Source: Actinoplanes cyaneus (GTDB lineage: Bacteria; Actinomycetota; Actinomycetes; Mycobacteriales; Micromonosporaceae). From it: 64,000 bases of DNA. The stretch lies in NCBI RefSeq assembly GCF_016862095.1, contig NZ_BOMH01000044.1, forward strand, positions 1 through 64,000. The letters are read 5' to 3'. Positions 16,916-30,676 of this stretch are shown here, piece by piece (positions within the stretch are counted from its first letter, which is position 1; the number at the start of each line of letters is the position of its first letter). The notes under the pieces are model-generated. The model saw nothing but the letters and a program-made list of their open reading frames with translations, made no database searches and was not told where the DNA came from. The position numbers and the translations under genes are program-made.

Positions 16916-17996
16916 ATGCGAGTTCTTGCGGCAATGTCCGGCGGTGTCGACTCCGCGGTCGCCGCGGCCCGCGCCAAGGAGGCCGGCCACGACGTGACCG
17001 GGGTGCACCTGGCGCTGGCGCGCAATCCACAGACGTACCGGACCGGCGCGCGCGGCTGCTGCACGCTGGAGGACTCGCGGGACGCCCGGCGCGCCGCCGA
17101 CGTGATCGGCATCCCGTTCTACGTGTGGGACATGGCCGATGAGTTCCACGCGAGCGTCGTCGACGACTTCGTCGAGGAGTATGCGGCCGGCCGCACGCCG
17201 AACCCGTGCCTGCGCTGCAACGAGAAGATCAAGTTCGAGGCGGTGCTCGACCGGGCGGTGGCCCTCGGCTTCGACGCGGTCGTCACCGGGCACCACGCGC
17301 GGCTCGGGGCCGACGGCCTGCTGCGGCGCAGCGTCGACCTGGCGAAGGACCAGTCCTACGTGCTGGCCGTGCTGACCCGCGAGCAGCTCGACCGGGCGAT
17401 GTTCCCGCTGGGCGACTGGACGAAGGACCGGGTGCGGGCGGAGGCCGCCGCGCGGGGGCTGGCGGTCGCGGACAAGCCCGACTCGCACGACATCTGCTTC
17501 ATCGCGGACGGTGACACCCGCGGGTTCCTGGAGGGGCGGCTCGGGTCCGCGCCCGGTGACATCGTCGACGGGCGCAGCGGGGAGAAGCTGGGCACCCACA
17601 ACGGCGCCTACGGGTACACGATCGGCCAGCGCAAGGGGCTCAACCTGCGGGTTCCCGCCGCCGACGGCCGCCCGAGGTACGTGCTGTCGATCACCCCGGT
17701 GACCAACACGGTGACCGTGGGGCCGCGGGAGGATCTCGAGGTCGACACCGTGACGGCGACCCGGCCGATCTGGCACGAGGCGTCCGGCGACGTCCGGTGC
17801 GAGGTCCAGCTGCGGGCGCACGGTGACGTGGTCCCGGCGTCGGTGACCGTCTCCGAGGGCAATCTGACCGCGCGGCTGGAGACTCCCGCGCGCGGCATCG
17901 CCGCCGGTCAGGCCATCGTCGCCTACCGGCCCGACCCCGGGGGCGACATCGTGCTCGGCTCGGCGACGATCACCGCAGGCACCCGGGAGTCGGCCC

Positions 17997-18004
<8 letters not shown>
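16916..18004 (+). CDS. mnmA: tRNA-specific 2-thiouridylase MnmA
   Basis: 362 residues. N-terminal PP-loop ATPase motif [10 protein letters not shown], the first catalytic Cys C98 in [13 protein letters not shown], and the second C194 in [15 protein letters not shown]. The C-terminal barrel ([15 protein letters not shown]) binds tRNA. It thiolates U34 of Lys, Glu and Gln tRNAs, receiving sulfur ultimately from a cysteine desulfurase such as the gene upstream. Its 3' end overlaps the next gene by 8 nt. Confidence 0.95.
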
Positions 18005-21396
<3,392 letters not shown>

Positions 21397-21450
21397 CGGA
21401 GACCCGCGCGGGATGCGGGTCGGCGCGTGGCGCGGGCTGCGGGTCGGCGT

Positions 21451-21528
21451 GCTGCGCGTGGCGTGCGATGCGGTGGGCGTGCTGCGCGTGGCGTGCGGTG
21501 CGGTGGGCGTGCTGCGCGTGGCGTGCGG
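21451..21528. repeat. 30-bp tandem repeat, 2.6 copies
   Basis: Units at 21451-21480, 21481-21510 and a partial one to 21528, beginning GCTGCGCGTGGCGTGCG. The two full units differ by one base. The repeat lies just past the ligA stop. Confidence 0.85.
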
Positions 21529-21575
21529 GACGCGAGGTTGCGCTTCGGCAGGGGCCTCGGCGCGCGTTGCGGGTT

Positions 21576-21630
21576 CGGCTGGTTCTCATGGGCGTTATTC
21601 GGGACGAATAACGCCCATGAGAACCAGCCG
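21576..21630. repeat. Palindromic element A, copy 4
   Basis: Perfect 26-bp inverted repeat (21576-21601 with 21605-21630), loop GGA, centre ATGGGCGTTATTCG. About 180 nt after the ligA stop. Confidence 0.92.
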
Positions 21631-21718
21631 GGAGGGCGAGTCGCGCCGCTGGCTCGACCCGTCGGCGAGCTCGCGGGACGGTCACGGCGGGAGCCGTCCG
21701 TGGCCGGTCGGCGGCCAT

Positions 21719-21818
21719 GATGTCGCCGTGACGCGGAGCTTCCCGGCGGGGTTCCGTCCCGCGAGGCGGCCGCGATGTCGCCGTGACGTGAGGTTTCCGG
21801 GCGGGGTTCCGCCCCGCG
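21719..21818. repeat. 45-bp direct repeat pair
   Basis: 21719-21763 and 21774-21818 share GATGTCGCCGTGACG at the start and CGGGGTTCCG at the end with a few differences between. No coding function seen. Confidence 0.7.
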
Positions 21819-21850
21819 CGGTGGTTGGGGTTCGGGGTGAGCGTGCCCCG

Positions 21851-21975
21851 CCACGGAGGCCGCCCTGGAGGGCTTTGCGTTCTGGCCGGCCACGGCCTTG
21901 CACAGCCCGCAAGGGTCCCCGCGGGAGCTGCGCAGAATGACCACAGCGGAGATCGGACATGAAGATTTTGATCGT
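21851..21975. repeat. Dispersed element B, copy 2
   Basis: Counterpart of 15430-15555 with the same order of conserved blocks (GCCCTGGAGGGCT, GCGTTCTGG, AAGGGTCCCCGCGGGAG, ACCACAG, ATGAAGAT). Same strand and similar distance downstream of an A palindrome. Confidence 0.7.
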
Positions 21976-22108
21976 CGTGGGGTAAGGCTTACGGGTGAAA
22001 TGCGGCTTTGGCGGCGTGTGCAAACTGAATAACAGCTAAGTGCATAAGCGGCAAATGCCACATGTGGATCTATCGTGTAAGTGATCGAGGTCCCGTCGTG
22101 GAGGTCGC

Positions 22109-24133
22109 ATGGATGCCGTTCGTCCCCGTTCGGCTGCCTCCGGCCCGCGGCTGCGTCGCGCCCTCGTCGTCACCACGGGTCTGACCGCCGCTACCGACCT
22201 GGCGCTCTGGGCGACCGCCGCGGGCACGTTCCGGGCGCTGCCCGCCGCCTACTGGATCATGGCGGCGCTGGCGGTGGTGGCCGACGCGCGACCGCATCCG
22301 CTGCCCGGGCGGCGGGTGAGCCGGGTCGTCCTGCCGTCCAGCTGCTTCACCTTCGCCATCGCGCTGGCCTGGGGGTTCGTGCCGGCGCTCGCGGTGCAAC
22401 TCGTCGCCGTGACGGTCGCCGGGATCCGGATGCGCCACGCCGTGCCGCGGACGATCCACCTCGCGCTCCAGCACGCCGCCGGGCTCGCCGCGGCCTCCAC
22501 CGTGGCCGGGCTCGTGTCGTGGCGGATCGGGCCGCGGCCGGACCTCGGCGACGCCGCGCTGACCTGCGCCGCGGCGGCCGCGTGGATCGCCGCGCGGTAT
22601 GCGGTGGCGGCCGTGGTGCGGCGGTGCACCGCGGAACGGCGTACCCGCCATCGCCGCCGCGCCCCCGCGGACCTGCTGGCCACCGCCGCGCTCCTGCTGC
22701 TCGCCCCGATGCTGCTGCTCGCCGCGCAGGTCGGCCCCGCACTGCTGCCGCTGACGCTGCTCGCGCTGCACGCCGTGCACCGGATGGTCCGCTGGGCCGG
22801 GGAGTCCGAGCGCGCCGCCCGCGTCGACCCGCTGACCGGCTTGCCGAACCGGCGCGCGCTGCAGTCCACGATGTCCGAACGCGGCCCGGACCGGCAGCGC
22901 GCGCTGATCCTGCTCGACCTGGACCGGTTCCGGATCGTCAACGACGCGCTCGGGCACGGCGCGGGGGATCGGCTGCTGGCACGGGTCGCCGACCGGCTCA
23001 CCGCCGCCGTTCCCCGACACGACCTGGTGGTACGTCTCGGCGGCGATGAGTTCGCGGTCCTCGCGACCCGGGTCGAGGGCGCCGCGTCGGCCCGCCGGAT
23101 CGCCGAGCACCTGACCGAGGCGCTGAGCCGGCCGTTCCCGATGGACGGCACCCCGGTCGAGCTGACCGCGTCGATCGGGATCGCGCTGCAGTCCGGCCGG
23201 CGCGACGGCGCGACGCTGCTGCGCGAGGCGGAGACCGCGATGTACGAGGCGAAGCAGCACGGTGACCAGGTCGCGGTGCACGGCCCGGACGCGCCGCACG
23301 CCTCGCCGGACCGGCTGGCCCTGCTCGCGGACCTGCGTGCCGCGCTGCGCCGGGACCCGCCCGGCGACGGGATAGTGCTCTTCTACCAGCCGCAGATCGC
23401 GATCGCGACCGGCGAGGTGGTCGGCGTCGAGGCGCTGCTGCGCTGGCGGCACCCGGAGCGCGGCCTGGTCGGCCCGGAGGAACTGCTCCGGGTGGCCGAG
23501 CCGACGCCGGTGATGCGGCTGCTCACCGCGTACGTGCTGGAGGAGGTCGTCGCGCAGCTCGCCCGGTGGCGCTTCGCCGGGATGCCGCTGCGCGCCGCGG
23601 TCAACGTCAGCGCCCGTGACCTGCACGCCGGGGACATCGCCGACCGGGTCGGTGTGCTGCTGTGCGACCACGAGGTCCCGGCCGACCTGCTGCAACTGGA
23701 GATCACCGAGAGCGCGCTGATGACCGACCCGCACCGGGTGCTGGACACCATCACCCGGCTCGACCGGATGGGCGTGGCGATCTCCCTGGACGACTTCGGC
23801 ACCGGGTTCTCCTCGCTGCAGCACCTGCGCCGGCTCCCGCTGACCGAGGTGAAGATCGACCGCTCGTTCGTGCTGGGGATGGCGAACGACAGCGGGGACG
23901 CGGCGATCGTGCGCTCGGTGATCGGGCTGGCCGACTCGCTCGGGCTGCGCGCGGTCGCCGAGGGCGTCGAGGACGAGGTGACCTGGCGGCTGCTCGCGGC
24001 GGCCGGCTGCCATGCCGCGCAGGGCTGGTTCCACGCCCGGCCGATGCCCGCGGCCGAGCTGGCGGAGTGGCTTTCGCGCTACCGGCCGATCCGGCCCGGG
24101 GTTCGTCGCGGGCCGTGGATCCCGGCGAAATAG
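22109..24133 (+). CDS. Membrane GGDEF-EAL c-di-GMP enzyme
   Basis: 674 residues. About six hydrophobic helices occupy residues 15-225. The GGDEF domain follows with an intact RLGGDEF motif (about 310-316), then an EAL domain with GVEALLRW (E441), LDDFGTGFSS and AEGVED. Both halves keep their key motifs, so it may both make and break c-di-GMP, or use GGDEF as a GTP sensor. It sits between ligA and gatC, the place I recall for the Streptomyces phosphodiesterase RmdB. Orthology is inference from position. GGAGG precedes ATG 22109. Confidence 0.9.
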   Translation: MDAVRPRSAASGPRLRRALVVTTGLTAATDLALWATAAGTFRALPAAYWIMAALAVVADARPHPLPGRRVSRVVLPSSCFTFAIALAWGFVPALAVQLVAVTVAGIRMRHAVPRTIHLALQHAAGLAAASTVAGLVSWRIGPRPDLGDAALTCAAAAAWIAARYAVAAVVRRCTAERRTRHRRRAPADLLATAALLLLAPMLLLAAQVGPALLPLTLLALHAVHRMVRWAGESERAARVDPLTGLPNRRALQSTMSERGPDRQRALILLDLDRFRIVNDALGHGAGDRLLARVADRLTAAVPRHDLVVRLGGDEFAVLATRVEGAASARRIAEHLTEALSRPFPMDGTPVELTASIGIALQSGRRDGATLLREAETAMYEAKQHGDQVAVHGPDAPHASPDRLALLADLRAALRRDPPGDGIVLFYQPQIAIATGEVVGVEALLRWRHPERGLVGPEELLRVAEPTPVMRLLTAYVLEEVVAQLARWRFAGMPLRAAVNVSARDLHAGDIADRVGVLLCDHEVPADLLQLEITESALMTDPHRVLDTITRLDRMGVAISLDDFGTGFSSLQHLRRLPLTEVKIDRSFVLGMANDSGDAAIVRSVIGLADSLGLRAVAEGVEDEVTWRLLAAAGCHAAQGWFHARPMPAAELAEWLSRYRPIRPGVRRGPWIPAK

Positions 24134-24179
24134 ACTCCTCGAAAAGGCATGCATTACGTCAAGTGATTGAGGGGGCAGG

Positions 24180-24479
24180 ATGGCCGCCATCTCCCGCGAA
24201 GAGGTAGCGCACCTGGCGCGCCTGTCGCGGCTCGCCGTGACCGAAGAGGAACTGGATCGATTCGCGGGTCAGCTCGACGTGATCCTGCAGTCGGTCGCCC
24301 GGGTCGGTGAGGTGGCCGCGGAGGACATCCCGCCGACCTCGCACTCGGTCCCGCTGACCAACGTGTACCGCGAGGACGTTCCCACGCCGAGCCTGACGCA
24401 GGACGCCGCCCTCTCCGGCGCGCCCGACGCGTACGAGGGCCGGTTCCGGGTGCCGCGCATCCTGGACGAGGAGGAATGA
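24180..24479 (+). CDS. gatC: Glu/Asp-tRNA amidotransferase subunit C
   Basis: 99 residues, typical GatC ([22 protein letters not shown] near the start, [13 protein letters not shown] at the end). It wraps around GatA and helps it assemble with GatB. A GAGGGGG box precedes the ATG, and the stop overlaps gatA by 4 bp (ATGA). Confidence 0.95.
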   Translation: MAAISREEVAHLARLSRLAVTEEELDRFAGQLDVILQSVARVGEVAAEDIPPTSHSVPLTNVYREDVPTPSLTQDAALSGAPDAYEGRFRVPRILDEEE

Positions 24480-25945
24480 CCGTGAGCGACCTGACCCGTC
24501 TCAGCGCGGCTGCTCTCAGTGAGCTGATCACCACCAAGGAGGTCTCCGCCGTCGAGGTGGCGACCGCCCACCTGGACCGGATCTCCGCGGTGGACGAGCG
24601 CGTCCACGCGTTCCTGCACGTCGACCGCGAGGGTGCGCTCGACGCCGCCCGCCGGGTGGACGCGGGCGAGATCACCGGCCCGCTCGCCGGGGTGCCGATC
24701 GCCGTCAAGGACGTGGTGACCACCAAGGGGGTGCCGACCACGGCCGCCTCCAAGATCCTCGAGGGCTGGAAGCCGCCGTACGACGCGACGATCGTCGAGC
24801 GTCTCAAGGCCGCGGGCATGCCGATCCTGGGCAAGACCAACATGGACGAGTTCGCGATGGGCTCGTCGACGGAGTATTCGGCGTACGGGCCGACGAACAA
24901 CCCGTGGGACCTCGGCCGGATCCCGGGCGGCTCCGGCGGCGGCTCGGCGGCGGCGCTCGCGGCGTACGAGGCGCCGCTCGCGATCGGCACCGACACCGGC
25001 GGCTCGATCCGGCAGCCGGGCGCCGTCACCGGCACGGTCGGGGCGAAGCCGACCTACGGCGGGACGTCCCGCTACGGCCTGATCGCGTTCTCGTCCTCGC
25101 TCGACACGCCCGGCCCCTGCGCCCGGACGGTCGAGGACACGGCGCTGCTGCACGCGGTCATCGCCGGCCACGACCCGCGCGACTCGACCTCGATCGCGCA
25201 GCCGGTGCCGGACGTGGTCGCCGCCGCCCGCCTGGGCCTGCAGGGCGACCTGACCGGGGTCAAGCTCGGCCTGGTCAAGGAGTTCGCCGGCGACGGCTCC
25301 GAGCCGGGCGTGCAGGCCGCGTTCCGGGAGTCGCTGGACGCGCTGGTCAAGCTCGGCGCCGAGATCGTCGAGGTCTCCTGCCCGCACTTCCAGTACGCGC
25401 TGCCGGCCTACTACCTGATCGCCCCGAGCGAGTGCTCGTCGAACCTGGCCCGCTTCGACGGCGTGCGCTACGGACTGCGCTCCGGCGACGACGGCTCGCG
25501 CTCGCTCGAGGAGGTCATGTCACTGACCCGCGACGAAGGCTTCGGCCCCGAGGTCAAACGACGGATCATCCTCGGTACGTACGCGTTGTCGAGCGGTTAC
25601 TACGACGCGTACTACGGCCAGGCGCAGAAGGTCCGGACCCTGATCACGCGCGACTTCCAGGCCGCGTTCGAGAAGGTGGACGTGCTCGTCTCGCCGACCA
25701 CGCCGTTCGTGGCGTTCCCGTTCGGGTCGCGCACGTCGGATCCGTACCAGATGTACCTGGCGGACCTCTTCACGATCCCGACGAACCTGTACGGCGGACC
25801 GGCCATCTCGGTGCCGTGCGGTCTCTCCGAGGGGCTGCCGGTCGGCTTCCAGATCATGGCCCCGACCATGGCCGACGACCGGATGTACCGGGTCGCCGGC
25901 GCGCTGGAGTCCGCCGTGGGCACCTTCACCCCGCCGGCCCTCTGA
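24476..25945 (+). CDS. gatA: Glu/Asp-tRNA amidotransferase subunit A
   Basis: 489 residues of an amidase-signature enzyme with the catalytic triad K78 (AVKDVV), S153 ([11 protein letters not shown]) and S177 (TGGSIR) intact. It releases ammonia from glutamine for GatB, which amidates Glu-tRNA(Gln) and/or Asp-tRNA(Asn). It is coupled to gatC. gatB is 3.1 kb downstream, separated by two leftward peptidase genes, so it must have its own promoter. Confidence 0.96.
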   Translation: MTVSDLTRLSAAALSELITTKEVSAVEVATAHLDRISAVDERVHAFLHVDREGALDAARRVDAGEITGPLAGVPIAVKDVVTTKGVPTTAASKILEGWKPPYDATIVERLKAAGMPILGKTNMDEFAMGSSTEYSAYGPTNNPWDLGRIPGGSGGGSAAALAAYEAPLAIGTDTGGSIRQPGAVTGTVGAKPTYGGTSRYGLIAFSSSLDTPGPCARTVEDTALLHAVIAGHDPRDSTSIAQPVPDVVAAARLGLQGDLTGVKLGLVKEFAGDGSEPGVQAAFRESLDALVKLGAEIVEVSCPHFQYALPAYYLIAPSECSSNLARFDGVRYGLRSGDDGSRSLEEVMSLTRDEGFGPEVKRRIILGTYALSSGYYDAYYGQAQKVRTLITRDFQAAFEKVDVLVSPTTPFVAFPFGSRTSDPYQMYLADLFTIPTNLYGGPAISVPCGLSEGLPVGFQIMAPTMADDRMYRVAGALESAVGTFTPPAL

Positions 25946-25960
25946 CAACTGAACGCTGAT

Positions 25961-26003
25961 CCTCTCCGGCCGCCGTCGGTTGACTCGCCGGCGGCCGGAG
26001 GGG
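25961..26003. terminator. Bidirectional hairpin between gatA and the M1 peptidase
   Basis: 15-bp stem (25961-25975 with 25989-26003, one wobble) and a 13-nt loop, between two convergent genes. No T-run. Confidence 0.6.
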
Positions 26004-26050
26004 AATGCGGGCCGGGCTACGGCCGTACCGCAAACGGCTTTGATCTGGGT

Positions 26051-27421
26051 TCACTCCGGGGTGGTCGGGGAGTCGAGCCAGGCGTTGATCAGCTTGCTGT
26101 GGTCCTCGCCGGTGTGGGCGGTGACGAAGGCGATGAAAGCCGCCCGGTCCTGATTGGTGTACCGGTGGCCGGCGACCCAGGCGCGCATCAGGGACCAGAA
26201 ACGGTCATCGCCGAGAGCGTCGTTCAGCTCCTTGAGCATGGCCGCGCCGCACTGGTAGACGTTGCTCCCGGCGAAGTCGGCCGGTGACGGCTTGCCGGGC
26301 GGCCCCAGCTCCCGGCGCAGGCGGGCGTCATAGGAGCGGAGCACCTGCTCCAGCGTGGCGTCGTCGTAGCCGCGCTTCTTCTGCTGGTACTTGTACTCCA
26401 GGTACTGCGCGAACCCCTCGTTGAGCCACAGATCGGCCCAGGTCGTCGGGGTGACTGCGTCGCCGAACCACTGGTGGGCGTACTCGTGCAGCAGCGTGTC
26501 CTCGTACCGCTTCTGTTCCAGGACGGACCAGGACAACGGCCGGCCCATGCTCACCAGCTGCTGCGTCTCCATGGCCGAGACCGAGCCGTTGACCACGGCG
26601 CCGGCGGTCTCGAACGGGTACGGCCCGAGCAGCGATTCCAGCCAGGTCAGCAGCTCCGGGGACTTGCGCAGCACCGGCAGCAGCTTGTCGTCGGCGCCCG
26701 GCACGACCCAGTAGGTGAGCGGCAGCCCGTGCGGCCCGGTGTCCCGCACCGGTGTGTAGTGGTCGATCGCGAGCGTGACCAGGTAGGCCGGCATCGGCGC
26801 GGCGGAGTCGTTGGTGACCGCCGTCCAGCCCGGTGGCACGGTGACCGTGATGTCGTAGAGCGCCTTGTCCGAGATCAGCTCGTTCGCCGGGTACCACGTC
26901 ATCGCGCCCCACGGCTCCTGCATCGTCCACGCGCCACCGTTCGCGGCCGGGCGCAGGCCGACGCCCTCCTTCGCGTCACCGCGTCGCGAGGGACGAGAGA
27001 TCTGCTCCGGTACGCCGTGATAGCCGACCGCGAGCGTGACCGGCTGATCGGGGACGAGCGTGGCGGGCACGGTGAGCTTCCCGTTCCGCACGGTTCCGGT
27101 GGCCGGCCTGCCGTCGACGGTCACGGTGTCGACGGTCAGGCCGGTGAAGTCCAGGCTGATCTCGGTGGCCGGGACGACCGGGCGGATGCGGGCCACGGCC
27201 GTACCGGAAAGCAGCTTCTGATCGGGTTTCCAGTCGAGCCGCAGGGTGTGGTGGAGGACGTCGAGGCCCGGATTGCCGTGCTCGGGATAGAGCATGTCGG
27301 CGACCGGGCCGGACCGGCCGGGGTCCGGCGCCGCGGGAGAGGGGGCCGGTGGAGGTGGCGCCGGCTGCGAGGTGCAGCCGGCGCACAGCAACAGGACGAC
27401 CAGTGCGGGCCATCGACGCAT
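26051..27421 (-). CDS. M1-family metallopeptidase lipoprotein (copy 1)
   Basis: 456 residues. A lipoprotein signal with lipobox LLCAGC places it on the outer face of the membrane. The M1 peptidase domain carries HEYAH (H312, E313, H316) and the third zinc ligand E335 in WLNEGFAQYL. The exopeptidase motif of the aminopeptidases is represented by VSAMETQQ, not the classic GAMEN. It lacks the C-terminal helical domain of full-length PepN, so it is a short M1 form. It is a tandem paralogue of the next gene upstream, with conserved blocks such as AWTMQEPWGAMTWYPANEL in both. Confidence 0.9.
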   Translation of the reverse strand: MRRWPALVVLLLCAGCTSQPAPPPPAPSPAAPDPGRSGPVADMLYPEHGNPGLDVLHHTLRLDWKPDQKLLSGTAVARIRPVVPATEISLDFTGLTVDTVTVDGRPATGTVRNGKLTVPATLVPDQPVTLAVGYHGVPEQISRPSRRGDAKEGVGLRPAANGGAWTMQEPWGAMTWYPANELISDKALYDITVTVPPGWTAVTNDSAAPMPAYLVTLAIDHYTPVRDTGPHGLPLTYWVVPGADDKLLPVLRKSPELLTWLESLLGPYPFETAGAVVNGSVSAMETQQLVSMGRPLSWSVLEQKRYEDTLLHEYAHQWFGDAVTPTTWADLWLNEGFAQYLEYKYQQKKRGYDDATLEQVLRSYDARLRRELGPPGKPSPADFAGSNVYQCGAAMLKELNDALGDDRFWSLMRAWVAGHRYTNQDRAAFIAFVTAHTGEDHSKLINAWLDSPTTPE

Positions 27422-27450
27422 ATGCGCACGCTAGCCCGCGTGGACAAGCC

Positions 27451-28905
27451 CTACTTCGGGGTGGTCGGGGAGTCGAGCCAGGTGTTGATCAGCTTGCTGT
27501 AGTCCTTGCCGGTGTTCTGCTTCACGAACGCGATGAACGCCGCCCGGTCCTGGCTGGTGTTCTTGTGCTCGGCGACCCACGCCTTCAGCAGCGCGAAGAA
27601 CTTGGTGTCGCCGAGCGCGTCGTTCAGTTCCTTGAGCATTGTCGCGCCGCAGATGTAGACGTTGCTCTCGGCGAACTCGGCGGCATCCGGCTTGCCGGGC
27701 GGGCCGACCTTCTTACGCAGCTCGGCGTCGCGCTTGCGGAGGAACGTCTCCAGCGCGGCGTCGCTGAACTTGTGGACCTTCTGCTCGTAGAGGAACTGCA
27801 GGTACTGCGCGAAGCCCTCGTTGAGCCACAGGTCGGTCCAGGTGCTCGGGGTGACCGTGTCGCCGAACCACTGGTGGGCGTACTCGTGGACCAGGGTCTC
27901 CTCGAAGTAGTCCTGGGCCTCCTTGTCCCACTTCCCGGTCGGGCGGCCCATGCTGATCATCTGCTGGGTCTCCATGGCCGAGATCGAGCCGTTGACCAGG
28001 GCGCCGCCGGTCTCGAACGGGTAGGGCCCGAGCCGCTCCTCCAGCCAGCTCAGCAGCTGCGGTGACTTCTTCAGCACGGGCAGGAGCTTGTCGTCGGTCT
28101 TCGGCACGACGAAGTAGGTGAGCTTCACCCCGTGCGGTCCGGCCTGCTCGACCTTCTTGTACTTGTCCACGGCGAGCGTCGTCAGATAAGCCGCCGTGGG
28201 TACGGCCGAGGTGTACCGGTAGGTGTTGCCCTCCACCGGGCCCGGGGTGCCGTTGGCCGCGGCCATCCAGCCCTCCGGCACGGTGACCGCGATGTCGTAC
28301 AGGGCCTTGTCGGAGACCAGCTCGTTGGCCGGGTACCAGGTCATCGCGCCCCACGGCTCCTGCATGGTCCACGCGCCGCCGTTCTTGGCCGGGCGCAGGC
28401 CGTTGCCCTCCTTGGCGTCGCCGCGGTGCGACGGGAACGCGACCTGCTTAGGCGTGCCGTGGTAGTCGACCACCAGCGTGACCGGCCGGTCGGCGACCAG
28501 CTCGGCGGGCACGGTGAGCTTCTCCTTGGCCAGGGTGCCGGTGGTCGCCTTGTCGTCGACGGTCACCTTGTCGACGGACAGGGTCGCGAAGTCCAGCTTG
28601 ATCTCGGAGGCCGCGGCGGTCGGGCGGATGCGCAGCGTGGCCGTGCCGGTGAGGATCTTCTTGGCGGGATCCCAGTCGAGCTTCAAGTCGTACTGCAGGA
28701 CGTCGAGCCCGGCATTGCCGTGCTCGGGGTAGAGCTTGTCGGCCACCAGCGTGGACTTGCCGGCCTGCCAGGCCGTGTAGTCGACGGCGGGGGCGGCCGG
28801 GGCGGCGCTCGACGGTGCCGCCGTAGGTGTTACCGAGGGACTGTCTGTGCAGCTCGCACACAGGACCGTCGCGGCCAGGGCCACGCCGGTGAGAGATCGA
28901 CGCAT
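27451..28905 (-). CDS. M1-family metallopeptidase lipoprotein (copy 2)
   Basis: 484 residues, lipobox VLCASC, then an Ala/Pro/Ser-rich linker and the M1 domain. The zinc site is HEYAH (H340, E341, H344) and E363. It is clearly the sister of the gene 30 nt downstream: the ends AFIAFVKQNTGKDYSKLINTW and AFIAFVTAHTGEDHSKLINAW align residue for residue. Its third positions are richer in Lys codons, suggesting an older separation rather than a fresh duplication. Both would be surface-anchored peptidases for extracellular peptides. Confidence 0.9.
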   Translation of the reverse strand: MRRSLTGVALAATVLCASCTDSPSVTPTAAPSSAAPAAPAVDYTAWQAGKSTLVADKLYPEHGNAGLDVLQYDLKLDWDPAKKILTGTATLRIRPTAAASEIKLDFATLSVDKVTVDDKATTGTLAKEKLTVPAELVADRPVTLVVDYHGTPKQVAFPSHRGDAKEGNGLRPAKNGGAWTMQEPWGAMTWYPANELVSDKALYDIAVTVPEGWMAAANGTPGPVEGNTYRYTSAVPTAAYLTTLAVDKYKKVEQAGPHGVKLTYFVVPKTDDKLLPVLKKSPQLLSWLEERLGPYPFETGGALVNGSISAMETQQMISMGRPTGKWDKEAQDYFEETLVHEYAHQWFGDTVTPSTWTDLWLNEGFAQYLQFLYEQKVHKFSDAALETFLRKRDAELRKKVGPPGKPDAAEFAESNVYICGATMLKELNDALGDTKFFALLKAWVAEHKNTSQDRAAFIAFVKQNTGKDYSKLINTWLDSPTTPK

Positions 28906-29048
28906 GGGCGGGAGGTTATCGTGAGGATCGTTTTCTGTGGGGGTCAGTTTCCCGTCGCCGGGAAACCCGGCGACGTGGCGTCATACCGGACGACTAGGCT
29001 GGACGTCTGTCCGTTACCCGATGCCGCAGTGAGCCGGAGCCGAAGCAC

Positions 29049-30548
29049 ATGACGACCATCGCGCTGCCGTCCTACGACGACGCCCTCAGCCGTTACGAGC
29101 CGGTCATCGGCCTGGAGACGCACGTCGAGCTGGGCACGCAGACCAAGATGTTCTGCGGCTGCAAGACCGAGTTCGGCGCCGAGCCGAACACCCAGGTCTG
29201 CCCGGTCTGTCTCGCCCTGCCCGGCGCCCTGCCGGTGATGAACCGGGCCGCCATCGAGGCGACGATCCGGATCGGTCTGGCGCTGAACTGTGACATCGCC
29301 GCCTGGTGCCGGATGGCCCGGAAGAACTACTTCTACCCGGACATGCCGAAGAACTTCCAGACCTCGCAGTACGACGAGCCGCTCTGCGTGGACGGGTATG
29401 TCGACGTCACGGTCGACGGCAAGGAGTACCGGGTCGAGATCGAGCGCGTGCACATCGAGGAGGACACCGGCAAGACCCTGCACGTCGGCGGGGCCACCGG
29501 TCGCATCCACGGCGCCACCGAGTCGCTCGTCGACTACAACCGGGCCGGCATCCCGCTCGTCGAGATCGTCACCAAGCCGGTTCCCGGTCTCGGCGGGCAG
29601 GCTCCCGAGATCGCCAAGGCCTACGTCGCCGAGCTGCGCGACATCATCCGCTCGCTGGGCGTCTCCGACGTGCGGATGGAGCAGGGCTCGATGCGCTGCG
29701 ACGTCAACACCTCGCTGAACAAGCCGGGCGAGGAGTGGGGCACGCGCACCGAGACGAAGAACGTGAACTCGCTGCGCTCGGTCGAGCGCGCGGTCCGTTC
29801 CGAGATCATCCGGCAGGCCGGCCTGCTCGACGAGGGCGTCCGGATCTTCCAGGAGACCCGCCACTTCCAGGAGACGACCGGCGACACCCGGCCGGGCCGC
29901 TCCAAGGAGACCGCGACCGACTACCGCTACTTCCCCGAGCCCGACCTGGTCCCGATCGCTCCGGACCCGGCCTGGGTCGAGGAGCTGCGCGCCTCCCAGC
30001 CGGAGAAGCCCAGCGTCAAGCGGGCCCGCCTGCGCGAGGACTGGGGCATCTCCGAGGTCGAGATGCAGTCGGCGGTCAACGCCGGCGCGATCGAGCTGAT
30101 CGAGGAGACCATCGCCGCGGGCGCCCCCGCGGCCGGTGCCCGCAAGTGGTGGCTGGGCGAGCTGGCCCGCCGCTCCAACGAGTTGGGCGTCGAGCTCTCC
30201 GAGGTCGGCGCGACCCCGGCCCAGGTCGCCGAGCTGCAGAAACTGGTCGACGACGGCAAGCTCAACGACAAGCTGGCCCGCCAGGTCCTCGAGGGCGTGG
30301 TGTCCGGCGAGGGCTCGCCGTCGGAGGTGATGGCCGCCCGCGGCCTCGGGGTGGTGTCGGACACCGGCGCACTGCAGACCGCTGTCGACGAGGCCATCGC
30401 CGCGAACCCGGACATCGCCGCGAAGATCCGGGACGGCAAGGTGGCGGCGGCGGGCGCGCTGGTCGGCGCGGTCATGAAGACCACGCGAGGCCAGGCGGAC
30501 GCCAAGACCGTCCGCGACCTGATCCTGTCCCGGCTCGGCGCTTCCTGA
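29049..30548 (+). CDS. gatB: Glu/Asp-tRNA amidotransferase subunit B
   Basis: 499 residues, full length. The catalytic cradle begins [21 protein letters not shown], and two CxxC-type pairs (CGC, CPVC) mark the zinc site. The C-terminal YqeY-like tail binds tRNA. It works with GatC and GatA encoded 3 kb upstream. TAGGCT at 28993-28998 would give a roughly 45-nt leader. A GC hairpin (30567-30598) follows the stop. Confidence 0.96.
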   Translation: MTTIALPSYDDALSRYEPVIGLETHVELGTQTKMFCGCKTEFGAEPNTQVCPVCLALPGALPVMNRAAIEATIRIGLALNCDIAAWCRMARKNYFYPDMPKNFQTSQYDEPLCVDGYVDVTVDGKEYRVEIERVHIEEDTGKTLHVGGATGRIHGATESLVDYNRAGIPLVEIVTKPVPGLGGQAPEIAKAYVAELRDIIRSLGVSDVRMEQGSMRCDVNTSLNKPGEEWGTRTETKNVNSLRSVERAVRSEIIRQAGLLDEGVRIFQETRHFQETTGDTRPGRSKETATDYRYFPEPDLVPIAPDPAWVEELRASQPEKPSVKRARLREDWGISEVEMQSAVNAGAIELIEETIAAGAPAAGARKWWLGELARRSNELGVELSEVGATPAQVAELQKLVDDGKLNDKLARQVLEGVVSGEGSPSEVMAARGLGVVSDTGALQTAVDEAIAANPDIAAKIRDGKVAAAGALVGAVMKTTRGQADAKTVRDLILSRLGAS

Positions 30549-30566
30549 CTTCCGCGGTACGTCGTC

Positions 30567-30598
30567 CCGCCCGGCCCGCCGCACGGCGAGCCGGGCGG
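30567..30598 (+). terminator. gatB terminator hairpin
   Basis: Outer arms 30567-30575 and 30590-30598 with an inner CGCC/GGCG pair and GCAC loop, 18 nt after the gatB stop. No T-run, as is common in this GC range. Confidence 0.55.
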
Positions 30599-30676
30599 CG
30601 TCGTTCCGGGCGGCGGTGAGGATCGATTAGAGTCGGGCGGCGCCTGCCCGATCGCATCGATCACGGGGAATTCGAG

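Larger units (their letters stand above)
21397..22108. other. Repeat-rich intergenic island after ligA
   Basis: 712 nt with no recognisable gene. Contents in order: a 30-bp tandem repeat, palindrome A copy 4, a 45-bp direct repeat pair, element B copy 2, and a relatively AT-rich stretch (about 21960-22090) that probably holds the promoter of the GGDEF/EAL gene. Confidence 0.7.
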
